The notes under the pieces were generated by a model. That model saw only the letters and a program-made list of their open reading frames with translations. It was not told the origin of the DNA and made no database searches. DNA of 64,000 bases from Xanthomonas sp. DAR 34887 (lineage in GTDB: Bacteria; Pseudomonadota; Gammaproteobacteria; Xanthomonadales; Xanthomonadaceae): assembly GCF_041245805.1 (NCBI RefSeq), contig NZ_CP162490.1, positions 4,627,001 through 4,691,000 of the forward strand, read 5' to 3'. The first letter of the stretch is position 1. Every line of letters starts with the position of its first letter. The position numbers and the translations under genes were made by a program. This document shows positions 26,477 through 34,787 of the stretch, piece after piece.

Positions 26477-27981
26477 CAGTCGCCGCCCCCACCGCAACCG
26501 CCGCAGCCGCTGCTGCAACTGCTGCCGCAACTGCTGCCGCCGCCATCGCCGCCACCGGTGCTGGTGCTGCAACTGCTGCCGCCACCGCTTCCGCCGCTGG
26601 CGACCACGGGCGAACGCAGCGCGTGATAGTCCGCCCACGCCGTGCTCATCAGCACGCCGGTGCCGGCCAGCGCCAGCGGCGTGGCCAGGTGCGTGCCCGG
26701 CGTCGAGGAGGAGAGGACCGTCCCGGCGCGCCATGCCGCATCGCGCTGGGCGAGCAGCCGGTCGCCGGCGACGCTGCGCCGCAGCGGGGTCAGCAGGAAG
26801 CCCAGCGCGATCAGCGTCACCACCACCATCGCCGCGACCAGGAAGCCGACCGGGCGTTGCAGCTGCAGGCCGATCTCGATCTTGAGCGCACCGACGACCC
26901 ACAGCGCCACCGGCGGCGCGGCGCCGAGCAGGCGCGCACACCAGGCCTGGCCGCGCCCGAGCAGCAAGCGCTTGCCGATCAGCGCCGCGCGCAGCGGCAG
27001 CGCGTCATCGCGCAGCGCCTGCAGCGCCTGCGACAAGGTCGGGTTGGCGCGGACCAGTTGCAGGGCGCGCTGCAGCGATGCCGGCACCGCCACATCGTCC
27101 GCGACGTGCAGCGCGGTCGCATCGCTGCGGCGGCGCATCAGCGTGGACATCGTCGGCCGCAACTGCACTGCGCCGCAGATCTGCAGCAAGCCCAGCTGCA
27201 GGTCCGCCACACGCTCGCTGCCGCCGGCCAGAAACGCCAGCTCGGCGTGATCGACCACGCTGGCCGCGTGCCGTTGCCCGAGACCGCGCACCGCGCGCCG
27301 CAACCGCGCGGCCAGCGTCCAGGCCAGGCCGATCCCCGCCAGGAACAGCACGATGAAGGAACTGCCACGCCAGTGCAGCGGCGAGACGGCCGGGTTGTCC
27401 AATCCCAGCCACCAGCCCAGCAGCAGCGTGGCTCCCGCCCACAGCCACAGCGCCTTGCTGGACGCGCGCGGACCGTCCCAGCGGCGCGCAGGAAGATCGT
27501 TGGCGGCTGCGGCCGGCGCGGCGCGCTCCCCGTCCGGTGTCGGCCAGCAGACCGCCGGCGGTTCGCCGAAATAGCAGCGGTAGCGCGCCAGCGTGGCCCG
27601 GTATTGCGCAGCGTGGCGCTCGGCGTCGGCGACATCGCCGCGTCCGGGCCGGTGATGCAGGGTGGTCTGCAACACGTGGGGGCAGAACTGCTGCCAGTAT
27701 TCGCGGGTATCGGTGAGGTGGGTATGCCAGACCTGATCGATCAGCGCGCTGGGGGTGACGTCCTCGCCTCCGCTGCAGGCCAGGAAGCAGAAGCGCCGGT
27801 ATTCCTCGACCGCCTGCGCGGCCACGGTCAGGGAAACCCTGGCTTCCTTGGCCACCCGGCGCACGAACACCGGCAAGGCATCGTCGGCGTCGCCGAAACG
27901 GTAGGCCTGCAGCCGCTGCCACAGCGTCTGTTGCGCGGCATCGGCGTGGGGCAGCGGCGCCGGATCGGTGGATGCGGTCAT
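26476..27981 (-). CDS. GRDP-like (DUF1399) + TIGR04222 membrane protein with Gly/Cys-rich tail
   Basis: 501 residues, function unknown. The N-terminal 150 residues carry a motif seen in glycine-rich-domain proteins (VEEYRRFCFLACSGG, LIDQVWHTHLTDTREYW, LHHRP). Two membrane helices surround WLWAGATLLLGWWLGLD and SFIVLFLAGIGLAWTLAAR. A cytoplasmic or periplasmic helical domain and another hydrophobic stretch (GFLVAAMVVVTLIALGFLLT) follow. The last 39 residues are almost only Gly, Ser and Cys (GGGSSCGSSCSSGCGGCGGG). That tail is typical of TIGR04222 proteins. It is embedded in the lipid operon, sharing one base with the downstream start (TGATG). Confidence 0.75.
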   Translation of the reverse strand: MTASTDPAPLPHADAAQQTLWQRLQAYRFGDADDALPVFVRRVAKEARVSLTVAAQAVEEYRRFCFLACSGGEDVTPSALIDQVWHTHLTDTREYWQQFCPHVLQTTLHHRPGRGDVADAERHAAQYRATLARYRCYFGEPPAVCWPTPDGERAAPAAAANDLPARRWDGPRASSKALWLWAGATLLLGWWLGLDNPAVSPLHWRGSSFIVLFLAGIGLAWTLAARLRRAVRGLGQRHAASVVDHAELAFLAGGSERVADLQLGLLQICGAVQLRPTMSTLMRRRSDATALHVADDVAVPASLQRALQLVRANPTLSQALQALRDDALPLRAALIGKRLLLGRGQAWCARLLGAAPPVALWVVGALKIEIGLQLQRPVGFLVAAMVVVTLIALGFLLTPLRRSVAGDRLLAQRDAAWRAGTVLSSSTPGTHLATPLALAGTGVLMSTAWADYHALRSPVVASGGSGGGSSCSTSTGGGDGGGSSCGSSCSSGCGGCGGGGD

Positions 27982-27994
27982 GGGCGGAACTCCG

Positions 27995-28429
27995 TCATGC
28001 GACTGTCGCCACGATCAGTGCGGCCAGCATGGCCAGCAATTGCAGCGCCAGGCTCGCGATCTGCCGCAGCAGCAGGCCGCGCATGCCGCGCCAGCGCGCC
28101 TGCCAATCGCGCGGCGGCGGCAGGCGCCGCAGCAGGCCGAGCCGGTGCAGGGCGGCGTCGAGATCGCTGCCGGCCTGGTCCAGGTCCGCTTCGGCCAGCA
28201 CCGCGTCCAGCAGCGCTGCATCCAGGCCGACGCGTGCGGCCCAGTAACGCTGCACCGCGCCGGCGAGCGCGCCGAGCAGGCACAGCAGCGCCGCCAGCGG
28301 CATGCCGACGTTGGCGTACCACGCGCCCAGCAGCAGCGCGACGGAGAGCAGCGCCAGCGACAGCCGGTCTAGCGGCGAAGACTGCCGCAACAGCGCGGCC
28401 ATCGTGCGCAACTCCAGCGGCGTGCTCAT
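27995..28429 (-). CDS. hypothetical membrane protein of the lipid operon
   Basis: 144 residues, not recognised. Hydrophobic segments LSLALLSVALLLGAWYANVG and MPLAALLCLLGALAGAV at the N-terminal end, a central helical stretch (AALLDAVLAEADLDQAGSDL) and a C-terminal membrane segment LASLALQLLAMLAALIVA. Starts inside the end of the phosphatase gene (ATGA overlap) and ends 13 bp before the TIGR04222 gene. Position implies a structural or accessory role in the same pathway. Confidence 0.7.
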   Translation of the reverse strand: MSTPLELRTMAALLRQSSPLDRLSLALLSVALLLGAWYANVGMPLAALLCLLGALAGAVQRYWAARVGLDAALLDAVLAEADLDQAGSDLDAALHRLGLLRRLPPPRDWQARWRGMRGLLLRQIASLALQLLAMLAALIVATVA

Positions 28430-29763
28430 GCCGGCAGCTCCAGGGCGTGCGGCGGCGCATGCGGCGCGGCGTACGCGGCGGCAATGGCGGCGCGCTGCGC
28501 AGGCCCCAGCACCACCCGCGCTGCGCGCGCACGCAGCAGCGCGAGCGCGGCATCCGGATCGGCGGCGCGACCGCTATGCAACAACCAGGTGGCGACCGCG
28601 GCGGCGCTGCGCGAATAGCCCAGCGCGCAGCACACCAGCACCGGGCCGTGGCGGCGCGCGGCTTCGATCGCGCTGGCGGCATCGCGCAATGCCGCCGCCG
28701 GCGGCGCGACCAGGTCCAGCATCGGCACGCTGCGATCGTGCGGCCCGGCAGCGCGCAACGACAGTTCGGCGCAGACGTCGACCACCGCGGCGAACGCAGC
28801 GCGCTCGCCGCGATCGGGCAGGCGCCCCAGCCAGACGCCGTCGGCGATCTCGCGCGGCGCCGGATCGCGTCGGGTCCAGGCGCGCGAATTGAGCCAGGCG
28901 GCCGCCAGGTACGGCGCGTACAGCCAGCGCGCGGCCAGGCTGAGGCGGCCGTCGGCGCGCTTCTGCAGGCCGATCGCGCCGAGCAGCGCGTAGTCGCACG
29001 CGACCAGCAGCAGCGACAGCGCCGGCCACAGCAGCCACCAGGCCGCGCCGCCAACCGTCCAGGCCAGCGCGACGCAGGCGCCGCTGCCGCACAGGTAAGC
29101 GGCGGCCAGGCGCCAGCGCGCCGGATCGCGCGCCACGGCCAGCGCGCTCCACGGCGCCGCCACCCGCTGCGGCCACAGCCACACGCACAGCCAGCCCGCG
29201 GCCAGGCCGGTGGGAATGTCCAGGAAATGGTGCTGGTACGTGGTCAGCACCGACACCCCGATCAGCGCGAACCAGATGTGCAGCGCGCCGCGCGCAATCC
29301 CGTGCAGATGCTGCGCGTAGCGCACCCACAGCACCACCAGCAGCACGATGTGCAGCGACGGCGCCTGGTTGAACGGCTTGTCGAAGCCCAGCAGCACCGC
29401 GAACAGCCAGCCGAACACGCCGTCGCTGGACGGCCGTTCGAAGCCGAAACGCAGCGGCCACAGCAGGAAGCAGCCCACCGCCAGCACCTGCGCGGTCAGC
29501 AGCCGCCTGGCATGCGTGTCCAGCTCGGCGCGCGTGCGGCAGACGAAGAACGAGATCACGTAGAACAGGTCGATCGACCAGTACGGCACGATCGTCCACG
29601 GCCAGAACGGGATCTGCGTTTCCCACGCGAACGGCAGCGACGGCACGTAGGCGCGGCGCTCGGCCAGCGTATTGGCCAGGCCGTAGCTGAGGAAGAAGAA
29701 CGGCCCCAGCAGCGCCAGCCACGCCAGCGCGCGCCGCCACGGCCGCGGTGCCGCCTCGCTCAT
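28426..29763 (-). CDS. ynbD: PAP2-like / dual-specificity phosphatase membrane protein (YnbD-like)
   Basis: 445 residues in two parts. The membrane part has about eight helices and a PAP2-like core (NQAPSLHIVLLVVLWVRY and TYQHHFLDIPTGLAAGW, giving PSLH and HHFLD). The cytoplasmic C-terminal part is a tyrosine/dual-specificity phosphatase domain with the P-loop VLVCCALGYSRSAAAV (C-x5-R) and VVDVCAELS. This two-part layout and length match E. coli YnbD. Likely substrate: a phosphorylated lipid head group such as a phosphatidyl-alcohol phosphate; inference from family and operon. Overlaps both neighbours by four bases. Confidence 0.87.
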   Translation of the reverse strand: MSEAAPRPWRRALAWLALLGPFFFLSYGLANTLAERRAYVPSLPFAWETQIPFWPWTIVPYWSIDLFYVISFFVCRTRAELDTHARRLLTAQVLAVGCFLLWPLRFGFERPSSDGVFGWLFAVLLGFDKPFNQAPSLHIVLLVVLWVRYAQHLHGIARGALHIWFALIGVSVLTTYQHHFLDIPTGLAAGWLCVWLWPQRVAAPWSALAVARDPARWRLAAAYLCGSGACVALAWTVGGAAWWLLWPALSLLLVACDYALLGAIGLQKRADGRLSLAARWLYAPYLAAAWLNSRAWTRRDPAPREIADGVWLGRLPDRGERAAFAAVVDVCAELSLRAAGPHDRSVPMLDLVAPPAAALRDAASAIEAARRHGPVLVCCALGYSRSAAAVATWLLHSGRAADPDAALALLRARAARVVLGPAQRAAIAAAYAAPHAPPHALELPA

Positions 29764-31514
29764 GGCGCGATCCGCTGCGCCAGCGACACGGTGAAGATGC
29801 CCCATGCATCGATGCGCTGTTCCAGCTTGCGGAAGCCGGCCACGCGCACCAGTTCGTCCATCTCCTGCTGTGTGCGCCGGCGCATCACCCAGGCCGCGCC
29901 GCCGCGGTGGCTGGTCAGCGCGCGGGCGATGAATTCCAGCTGTGGGTGCCAGGGTTGGCCGGTGTAGGCCAGATAGCCGCCCGGTTCCACCGCCGCGGCC
30001 ACGCCCTGCAGCGAACGCAGCACCTGGTCGTTGTCGGGGAACAGTTCGTACAGGCCCGATACCACCGCCAGCGTCGGCCGCGGCTGCAGCGCCGCCAGCG
30101 CATCGCGGTCGAAGGCGTCGCCCTGCTCGAAACGGGCGATGTCGGCGGCGCCGAGTTCGGCGATCAGCGCGCGCCCGCGCTCCACGTTCAAGTCGCTGAA
30201 ATCGCGCAGCACGATCGCATCGGCACGCCGTTCGCCGGCGGCCAGCGCTTCCAGCACGTAGCGGCCGTGGCCGGCGGCGATGTCGAGCACGCGCACCGGC
30301 GCGCCGGCGTCGCGCAGGCGCTGCATGGCCAGGCGCAGCAGTTCGTGCAGATGGGTGCGGCGCACGCGGATGCCGCGCCAGCCGATCGCATCCAGGTAGT
30401 TGCGGTCGATGAAGCGGCCCAGCGGGCCCTTGCCGGCGGCACGGTCGCGGTACACGTAGTCCAGCGTGCTGCCGGAATCGAAGCCGGTCTGCAGGCCCAG
30501 CGCCACGCCTTCGGAAAGGGTTCCGCCGAAACGCAGGTTGGCGCGCACGAAACGCCAGCGCAGATCCTGCAGGCTGTACTTTTGCGGCGGCCAGGACAGC
30601 CGCTCGGCTTCCTCGAAGGTGGGCCCGTGCCGATGCGCCTGCAGCAGGCTGGGCAGCGCCGGCGCCTCGGCGAAGCGTTCGCGCACGAAACGGCGGATCT
30701 GCGCCAGCGCCGGCGCGCGGTCGCGCTCGCCCAGGGTGTCGTGGAAGAACCCGGGCAGCAGGTGGCGCTCCTTCACCGGCGAGGACAGCCGCTCGTAGAA
30801 ACGGTCCTGCGGGCCGCGGTGCACGACGAAATCGTCGCCGGACACCAGCAGCTGCACCGGCACGGTGATCGCCTGCGCATCGCCGACCACACGATCGGCC
30901 GCGGCGTACACGCCCAGCAATACCCGCACCGAGATCGGCCGGGTGATCAGCGGATCGTCGCGGTAGCTGGCCACGCGCGCCGGATCGTGGGTCAGCCACT
31001 GCGGCTTGACGTAGCTGTTGACGAAGAAATTGCCGCGCAGCTTGTGCATCAAGGCCAGCCCGGGCCGCGCGAACGGCACGTACAGCTTGACCTTGAACGC
31101 CGGCGAGGCGAGCACCAGCGCGCGCAACGGCGGCGCGTAGTCGTGCACCCAGGTGCTGGCGATCACCGCGCCCACGCTCTGCGCGATCACCACGATGTCC
31201 TGCAGCGCGATGCCGTGGGCCTCGCCGATGTGGGCGATGAAACGGTCCAGGTCGCGCACCAGCGCCGGGAAACCCGGCGCATCGCCGCGCGCGCCGGGCG
31301 AGCGGCCGTTACCGCGCGCGTCCCAGGCGAACATCGCGCAGTCGTCCAGGCCCAGTTCGTCGGCCAGGTGCACGACCCGCCCGGAATGCTCGTGGCCGCG
31401 GTGCAGCAGCACCACTGCGCGTGGTGCCGCCGCCGGCGCGGTGGCCGGCCAATGCCGGTAGAACAACCGGGTCCCGTCGAAACTGCAAAACTCGCTTTCG
31501 CTGACCTGCCGCAT
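29760..31514 (-). CDS. ynbC: alpha/beta hydrolase-SAM methyltransferase fusion (YnbC-like)
   Basis: 584 residues. The N-terminal 300 residues are a monoglyceride-lipase-like alpha/beta hydrolase (AVVLLHRGHEHSGRV oxyanion region, AWDARGNGRS, nucleophile elbow VIAQSVGAVIA, Asp and His near VSGDDFVVHRG and LPGFFHDTLGE). The C-terminal 260 residues are a class I methyltransferase with motif I VRVLDIAAGHGRYVLEAL and the DLNVERGRALI segment. The same fusion and length (585) is E. coli YnbC. It could deacylate and methylate a lipid intermediate. Downstream genes overlap; upstream a 90-bp gap separates it from ynbA. Confidence 0.88.
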   Translation of the reverse strand: MRQVSESEFCSFDGTRLFYRHWPATAPAAAPRAVVLLHRGHEHSGRVVHLADELGLDDCAMFAWDARGNGRSPGARGDAPGFPALVRDLDRFIAHIGEAHGIALQDIVVIAQSVGAVIASTWVHDYAPPLRALVLASPAFKVKLYVPFARPGLALMHKLRGNFFVNSYVKPQWLTHDPARVASYRDDPLITRPISVRVLLGVYAAADRVVGDAQAITVPVQLLVSGDDFVVHRGPQDRFYERLSSPVKERHLLPGFFHDTLGERDRAPALAQIRRFVRERFAEAPALPSLLQAHRHGPTFEEAERLSWPPQKYSLQDLRWRFVRANLRFGGTLSEGVALGLQTGFDSGSTLDYVYRDRAAGKGPLGRFIDRNYLDAIGWRGIRVRRTHLHELLRLAMQRLRDAGAPVRVLDIAAGHGRYVLEALAAGERRADAIVLRDFSDLNVERGRALIAELGAADIARFEQGDAFDRDALAALQPRPTLAVVSGLYELFPDNDQVLRSLQGVAAAVEPGGYLAYTGQPWHPQLEFIARALTSHRGGAAWVMRRRTQQEMDELVRVAGFRKLEQRIDAWGIFTVSLAQRIAP

Positions 31515-31602
31515 CCGTTGCCGATTCCCTGTCGTTCGTATTTGCCGTGCCGTGAGTACCGCTACCGCTTGTGTGTCGTTGCCGCCTGCTGCACCGCGCG
31601 AC

Positions 31603-32217
31603 TCAGCGCGGCGCGCCCTCGCGCAGGCCGGCGGCGACGCGCCGCACGACCGTCGCCGCGCACAGCAACGCCAGCACGATCGCGAAACCGTCCACCGTCT
31701 TCGCCCCGACCCAGCCGCCGGCCAGCAGCAGCCCCAGCAGGCCGATAGCGAAGGCGCGATCGCTCTTGCCCATCGGGCCGTCGTAGCGCCGTGCGGCGCC
31801 GACCATCAGCCCCAGCACCCCGGCATACTCGGTCAATGCCGCCGCCAGCGCCAGCGCCCACAGCCAGCCCGCGCTCGCGCCGGGCACGCTGGCCAGGCTC
31901 AGGTACAGCGCCGCATCGGCGATCACGTCGCTCACTTCGTTGAGGTAGGCGCCGAGCCTGGACTGCTGGCCGAACTCGCGCGCCAGCATGCCGTCGACCG
32001 CGTTCAGGGCCATGCGCAGCAGCATCCACGCCGGCAGCAACGCATACCACAGCGGCTGCGCCGACCCGCGCCAGAACACCCAGGCGGCGACCAGCAGCGA
32101 CACCGCGGCCGCGCCCACGGTGACCTGGTTGGCGGTCACCCCGAGCCGGTACAGGCCGCGCACCCCGGGCCGCAGCAGGTCCTGGAAGCGTCCTTTCAAG
32201 GCGTAGATCGAAACCAT
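31603..32217 (-). CDS. ynbA: CDP-alcohol phosphatidyltransferase family protein (YnbA-like)
   Basis: 204 residues, membrane enzyme. The motif reads NAVDGMLAREFGQQSRLGAY then LNEVSDVIADAALYL. Compared with the usual D-x2-DG-x2-AR-x8-G-x3-D-x3-D, the first and third Asp are Asn, the form I recall for E. coli YnbA, which also shares the MALNA-DGMLARE stretch and length. Several helices follow. Start ATG 32217 has AGGA seven bases upstream; ATG 32238 is possible. It is the first gene of the operon, divergent from purH with a 78-bp spacer. Confidence 0.87.
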   Translation of the reverse strand: MVSIYALKGRFQDLLRPGVRGLYRLGVTANQVTVGAAAVSLLVAAWVFWRGSAQPLWYALLPAWMLLRMALNAVDGMLAREFGQQSRLGAYLNEVSDVIADAALYLSLASVPGASAGWLWALALAAALTEYAGVLGLMVGAARRYDGPMGKSDRAFAIGLLGLLLAGGWVGAKTVDGFAIVLALLCAATVVRRVAAGLREGAPR

Positions 32218-32295
32218 TGCGGGGTCCTGAGGGTCCATGCCGGGGCGGCGCAGCCTACAATATCGGCTCCCCGCTTCGATATGTGCCCTGCCCCC

Positions 32296-33882
32296 ATGTC
32301 CTCCGATTTCCTGCCCGTGCGCCGGGCATTGCTGTCCGTTTCCGACAAGACCGGCCTGATCGACCTGGCCCGCGCGCTGGCCGCGCGCAACGTGGAACTG
32401 CTGTCCACCGGCGGCACCGCCAAGGCGATTCGCGAGGACGGGCTGGCGGTGAAGGACGTGTCCGAGCTGACCGGTTTCCCGGAAATGATGGACGGCCGGG
32501 TCAAGACCCTGCACCCGCTGGTGCATGGCGGCCTGCTCGGCCGCGCCGGCACCGACGACGCGGTGATGGCCGAACACGGCATCGCCCCGATCGACCTGCT
32601 GGTGCTGAACCTGTATCCGTTCGAGGCGGTCACCGCCAGGGCCGACTGCACGCTCGCCGAGGCGGTGGAGAACATCGACATCGGCGGCCCGGCGATGCTG
32701 CGCTCGGCGGCGAAGAACTTCGCGCGCGTGGCGGTGGCCACCGATCCGGCGCAGTACGCCGAGCTGCTCGCCGAACTGGAGGCTCACGACGGTCAGCTGT
32801 CGGCGGCCAAGCGCTTCGCGCTGTCGGTGGCCGCGTTCAACCGCGTGGCGCAGTACGATGCGGCGATCAGCAATTACCTGTCCACGGTGACCGACCCGGC
32901 GAGCGAAGTGCCGGTGCGTGCCGCGTTCCCGGCGCAGGCCAACGGCACCTTCGTCAAGGTGATGGACCTGCGCTACGGCGAGAACCCGCACCAGCACGCC
33001 GCGTTCTACCGCGACCTGTGCCCGGCGCCGGGCTCGCTGGCCACGTTCCAGCAGCTGCAGGGCAAGGAACTGAGCTACAACAACATCGCCGACAGCGACG
33101 CGGCCTGGGAATGCGTGCGCCAGTTCGACGCGCCGGCCTGCGTCATCGTCAAGCACGCCAATCCCTGCGGCGTGGCGGTGGGCGCGGCCTGCGGCGATGC
33201 CTACGAACTCGCCTACGCGACCGACCCGACCAGCGCCTTCGGCGGCATCCTGGCCTTCAACCGCCCGCTGGATGCGGCCACCGCCAAGGTCATCCTCGAC
33301 CGCCAGTTCGTCGAGGTGCTGATCGCACCGGACTACGAGGAAGGCGCGCTGGAGTACGCGAAGAAGAAGGCCAACGTGCGCGTACTGCGCATTCCATTGG
33401 CGCCGGTGTCCGGCGGCTTCGTCGACACCAAGCGCGTCGGCTCGGGCCTGTTGATGCAGAGCGCCGACGACCGCGTGGTGAGCCGCGACGAGCTGAAGGT
33501 CGTCACCCGGCTGGCGCCGACCGACGCGCAGTTCGCCGACCTGCTGTTCGCGTGGAAGGTGGCCAAGTACGTCAAGTCCAACGCCATCGTCTACGCCAAG
33601 GACCAGCGCACCGTCGGCGTCGGCGCCGGGCAGATGAGCCGGGTGTATTCGGCGCGCATCGCCGGCATCAAGGCGGCCGACGCGGAGCTGGTGGTGCAGG
33701 GCTCGGTGATGGCCTCCGATGCGTTCTTCCCGTTCCGCGACGGCATCGACGCCGCGGCAGCGGCCGGCATCAAGGCGGTGATCCAGCCCGGCGGCTCGAT
33801 GCGCGACAGCGAGGTGATCGGTGCCGCCGACGAACACGGCATCGCGATGGTGTTCACCGGCGTGCGCCACTTCCGCCATTGA
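32296..33882 (+). CDS. purH: bifunctional AICAR transformylase / IMP cyclohydrolase
   Basis: Last two steps of purine synthesis to IMP. 528 residues. The N-terminal cyclohydrolase (MGS-like) domain shows VSDKTGLIDLARAL, LLSTGGTAKAI and DGRVKTLHPLVHGG. The C-terminal transformylase domain shows LRYGENPHQHAAFYR, catalytic VKHANPCGVAVG, SNAIVYAKDQRTVGVGAGQM and SDAFFPFRDGID. It lies near purD with a lipoprotein gene between, a frequent purH-purD neighbourhood. Confidence 0.99.
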   Translation: MSSDFLPVRRALLSVSDKTGLIDLARALAARNVELLSTGGTAKAIREDGLAVKDVSELTGFPEMMDGRVKTLHPLVHGGLLGRAGTDDAVMAEHGIAPIDLLVLNLYPFEAVTARADCTLAEAVENIDIGGPAMLRSAAKNFARVAVATDPAQYAELLAELEAHDGQLSAAKRFALSVAAFNRVAQYDAAISNYLSTVTDPASEVPVRAAFPAQANGTFVKVMDLRYGENPHQHAAFYRDLCPAPGSLATFQQLQGKELSYNNIADSDAAWECVRQFDAPACVIVKHANPCGVAVGAACGDAYELAYATDPTSAFGGILAFNRPLDAATAKVILDRQFVEVLIAPDYEEGALEYAKKKANVRVLRIPLAPVSGGFVDTKRVGSGLLMQSADDRVVSRDELKVVTRLAPTDAQFADLLFAWKVAKYVKSNAIVYAKDQRTVGVGAGQMSRVYSARIAGIKAADAELVVQGSVMASDAFFPFRDGIDAAAAAGIKAVIQPGGSMRDSEVIGAADEHGIAMVFTGVRHFRH

Positions 33883-33901
33883 GCGACCAGGAATCCGAAC
33901 G

Positions 33902-34759
33902 ATGAAACCCACCTCGTTGCGCCACGGCCTGCCGCTGCTGCTCGCGCTCGGCATGGCCGCCTGCAAACCGACCGCCACGCCAACGCCGGCCGCGCCGGCG
34001 GCCGCAGCGGCACCGGCCGCAGCGCCCGCATCCACGCCGCACGTGCCGCGTACCGAACGCCTGCAGGCGTTCCTGCAGACGCGCTACGGCAAGCAGGCGC
34101 GCCTGTCGGAGAGCTGGTCCGGCCAGATCGACGGCAACGCGGTGGAGAGCGAGGTCTGCGCCGAACAGCCGGTGGTGGTCGGCGACCAGATCCAGGAACT
34201 GCTGGCGGTCTGCCACCGGCTCAGCGATGGCGGCCATGCCAATCCGGGACTGATCGATTTCCTGGTCCTGCGCGACGCCGGCCAGGGCCTGGCGGTGGTG
34301 GCCGAGAAGCTCGCCGACAGCTTCGGCAGCAACGGCGACCCGGGAGAGGTGGACATCCTGCGCCTGGGCAGCGATTTCTACGGCTTCGTGGTCTACAGCA
34401 ACTGGATCGGGCAAGGCACCGTGCTGGAATCGCAGGATCTGGTGCTGCCCGGACCCAAGGGCCTGGTCAACGCCGGTTCGGTGCGCGAGCACATCGACAA
34501 CCACGGCGCGCTGGATTGCAGCGACGAAGGCCGCGATCCGCAGCAGACCGCCGAACAATGCCAAGCGCAGCTGTTCGACGTGGACTTCAAACTCGACGTG
34601 GACGACAGCGATCGCGCCGCGCGGGTGTGGCCGGTGACCATCGAGGAACGCGGCATCTCCTGCGGCAAGAAGCTCGGCACCACCCGGGTGTTCGCGTTCG
34701 ACGCGACCCGCTGGGCCTATCCGTTCCCCGATTCGATGCAGCGCGAAGCCTGCGAATAG
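33902..34759 (+). CDS. hypothetical lipoprotein between purH and purD
   Basis: 285 residues. A lipobox (LLALGMAAC, Cys near residue 21) follows a hydrophobic signal, then a long Ala/Pro-Thr linker and a globular domain containing RTERLQAFLQTRYGKQARLS, CAEQPVVVGDQIQELLAVCH and a C-terminal GISCGKKLGTTRVFAFDATR. Cysteines occur in likely disulfide pairs. No known family recognised. It starts 17 bp after purH and ends 28 bp before purD, so it is probably co-transcribed with purine genes, though no purine link is evident from the sequence. Confidence 0.82.
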   Translation: MKPTSLRHGLPLLLALGMAACKPTATPTPAAPAAAAAPAAAPASTPHVPRTERLQAFLQTRYGKQARLSESWSGQIDGNAVESEVCAEQPVVVGDQIQELLAVCHRLSDGGHANPGLIDFLVLRDAGQGLAVVAEKLADSFGSNGDPGEVDILRLGSDFYGFVVYSNWIGQGTVLESQDLVLPGPKGLVNAGSVREHIDNHGALDCSDEGRDPQQTAEQCQAQLFDVDFKLDVDDSDRAARVWPVTIEERGISCGKKLGTTRVFAFDATRWAYPFPDSMQREACE

Positions 34760-34787
34760 TCCTTCCTTCGACCTCACGAGACACGCC

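Noticed and set aside
26431..29967. 1178-codon plus-strand frame opposite the lipid operon
   Set aside because: Gln/Arg/Ala-rich mirror sequence; the minus-strand genes have clear family motifs and overlapping start-stop junctions.
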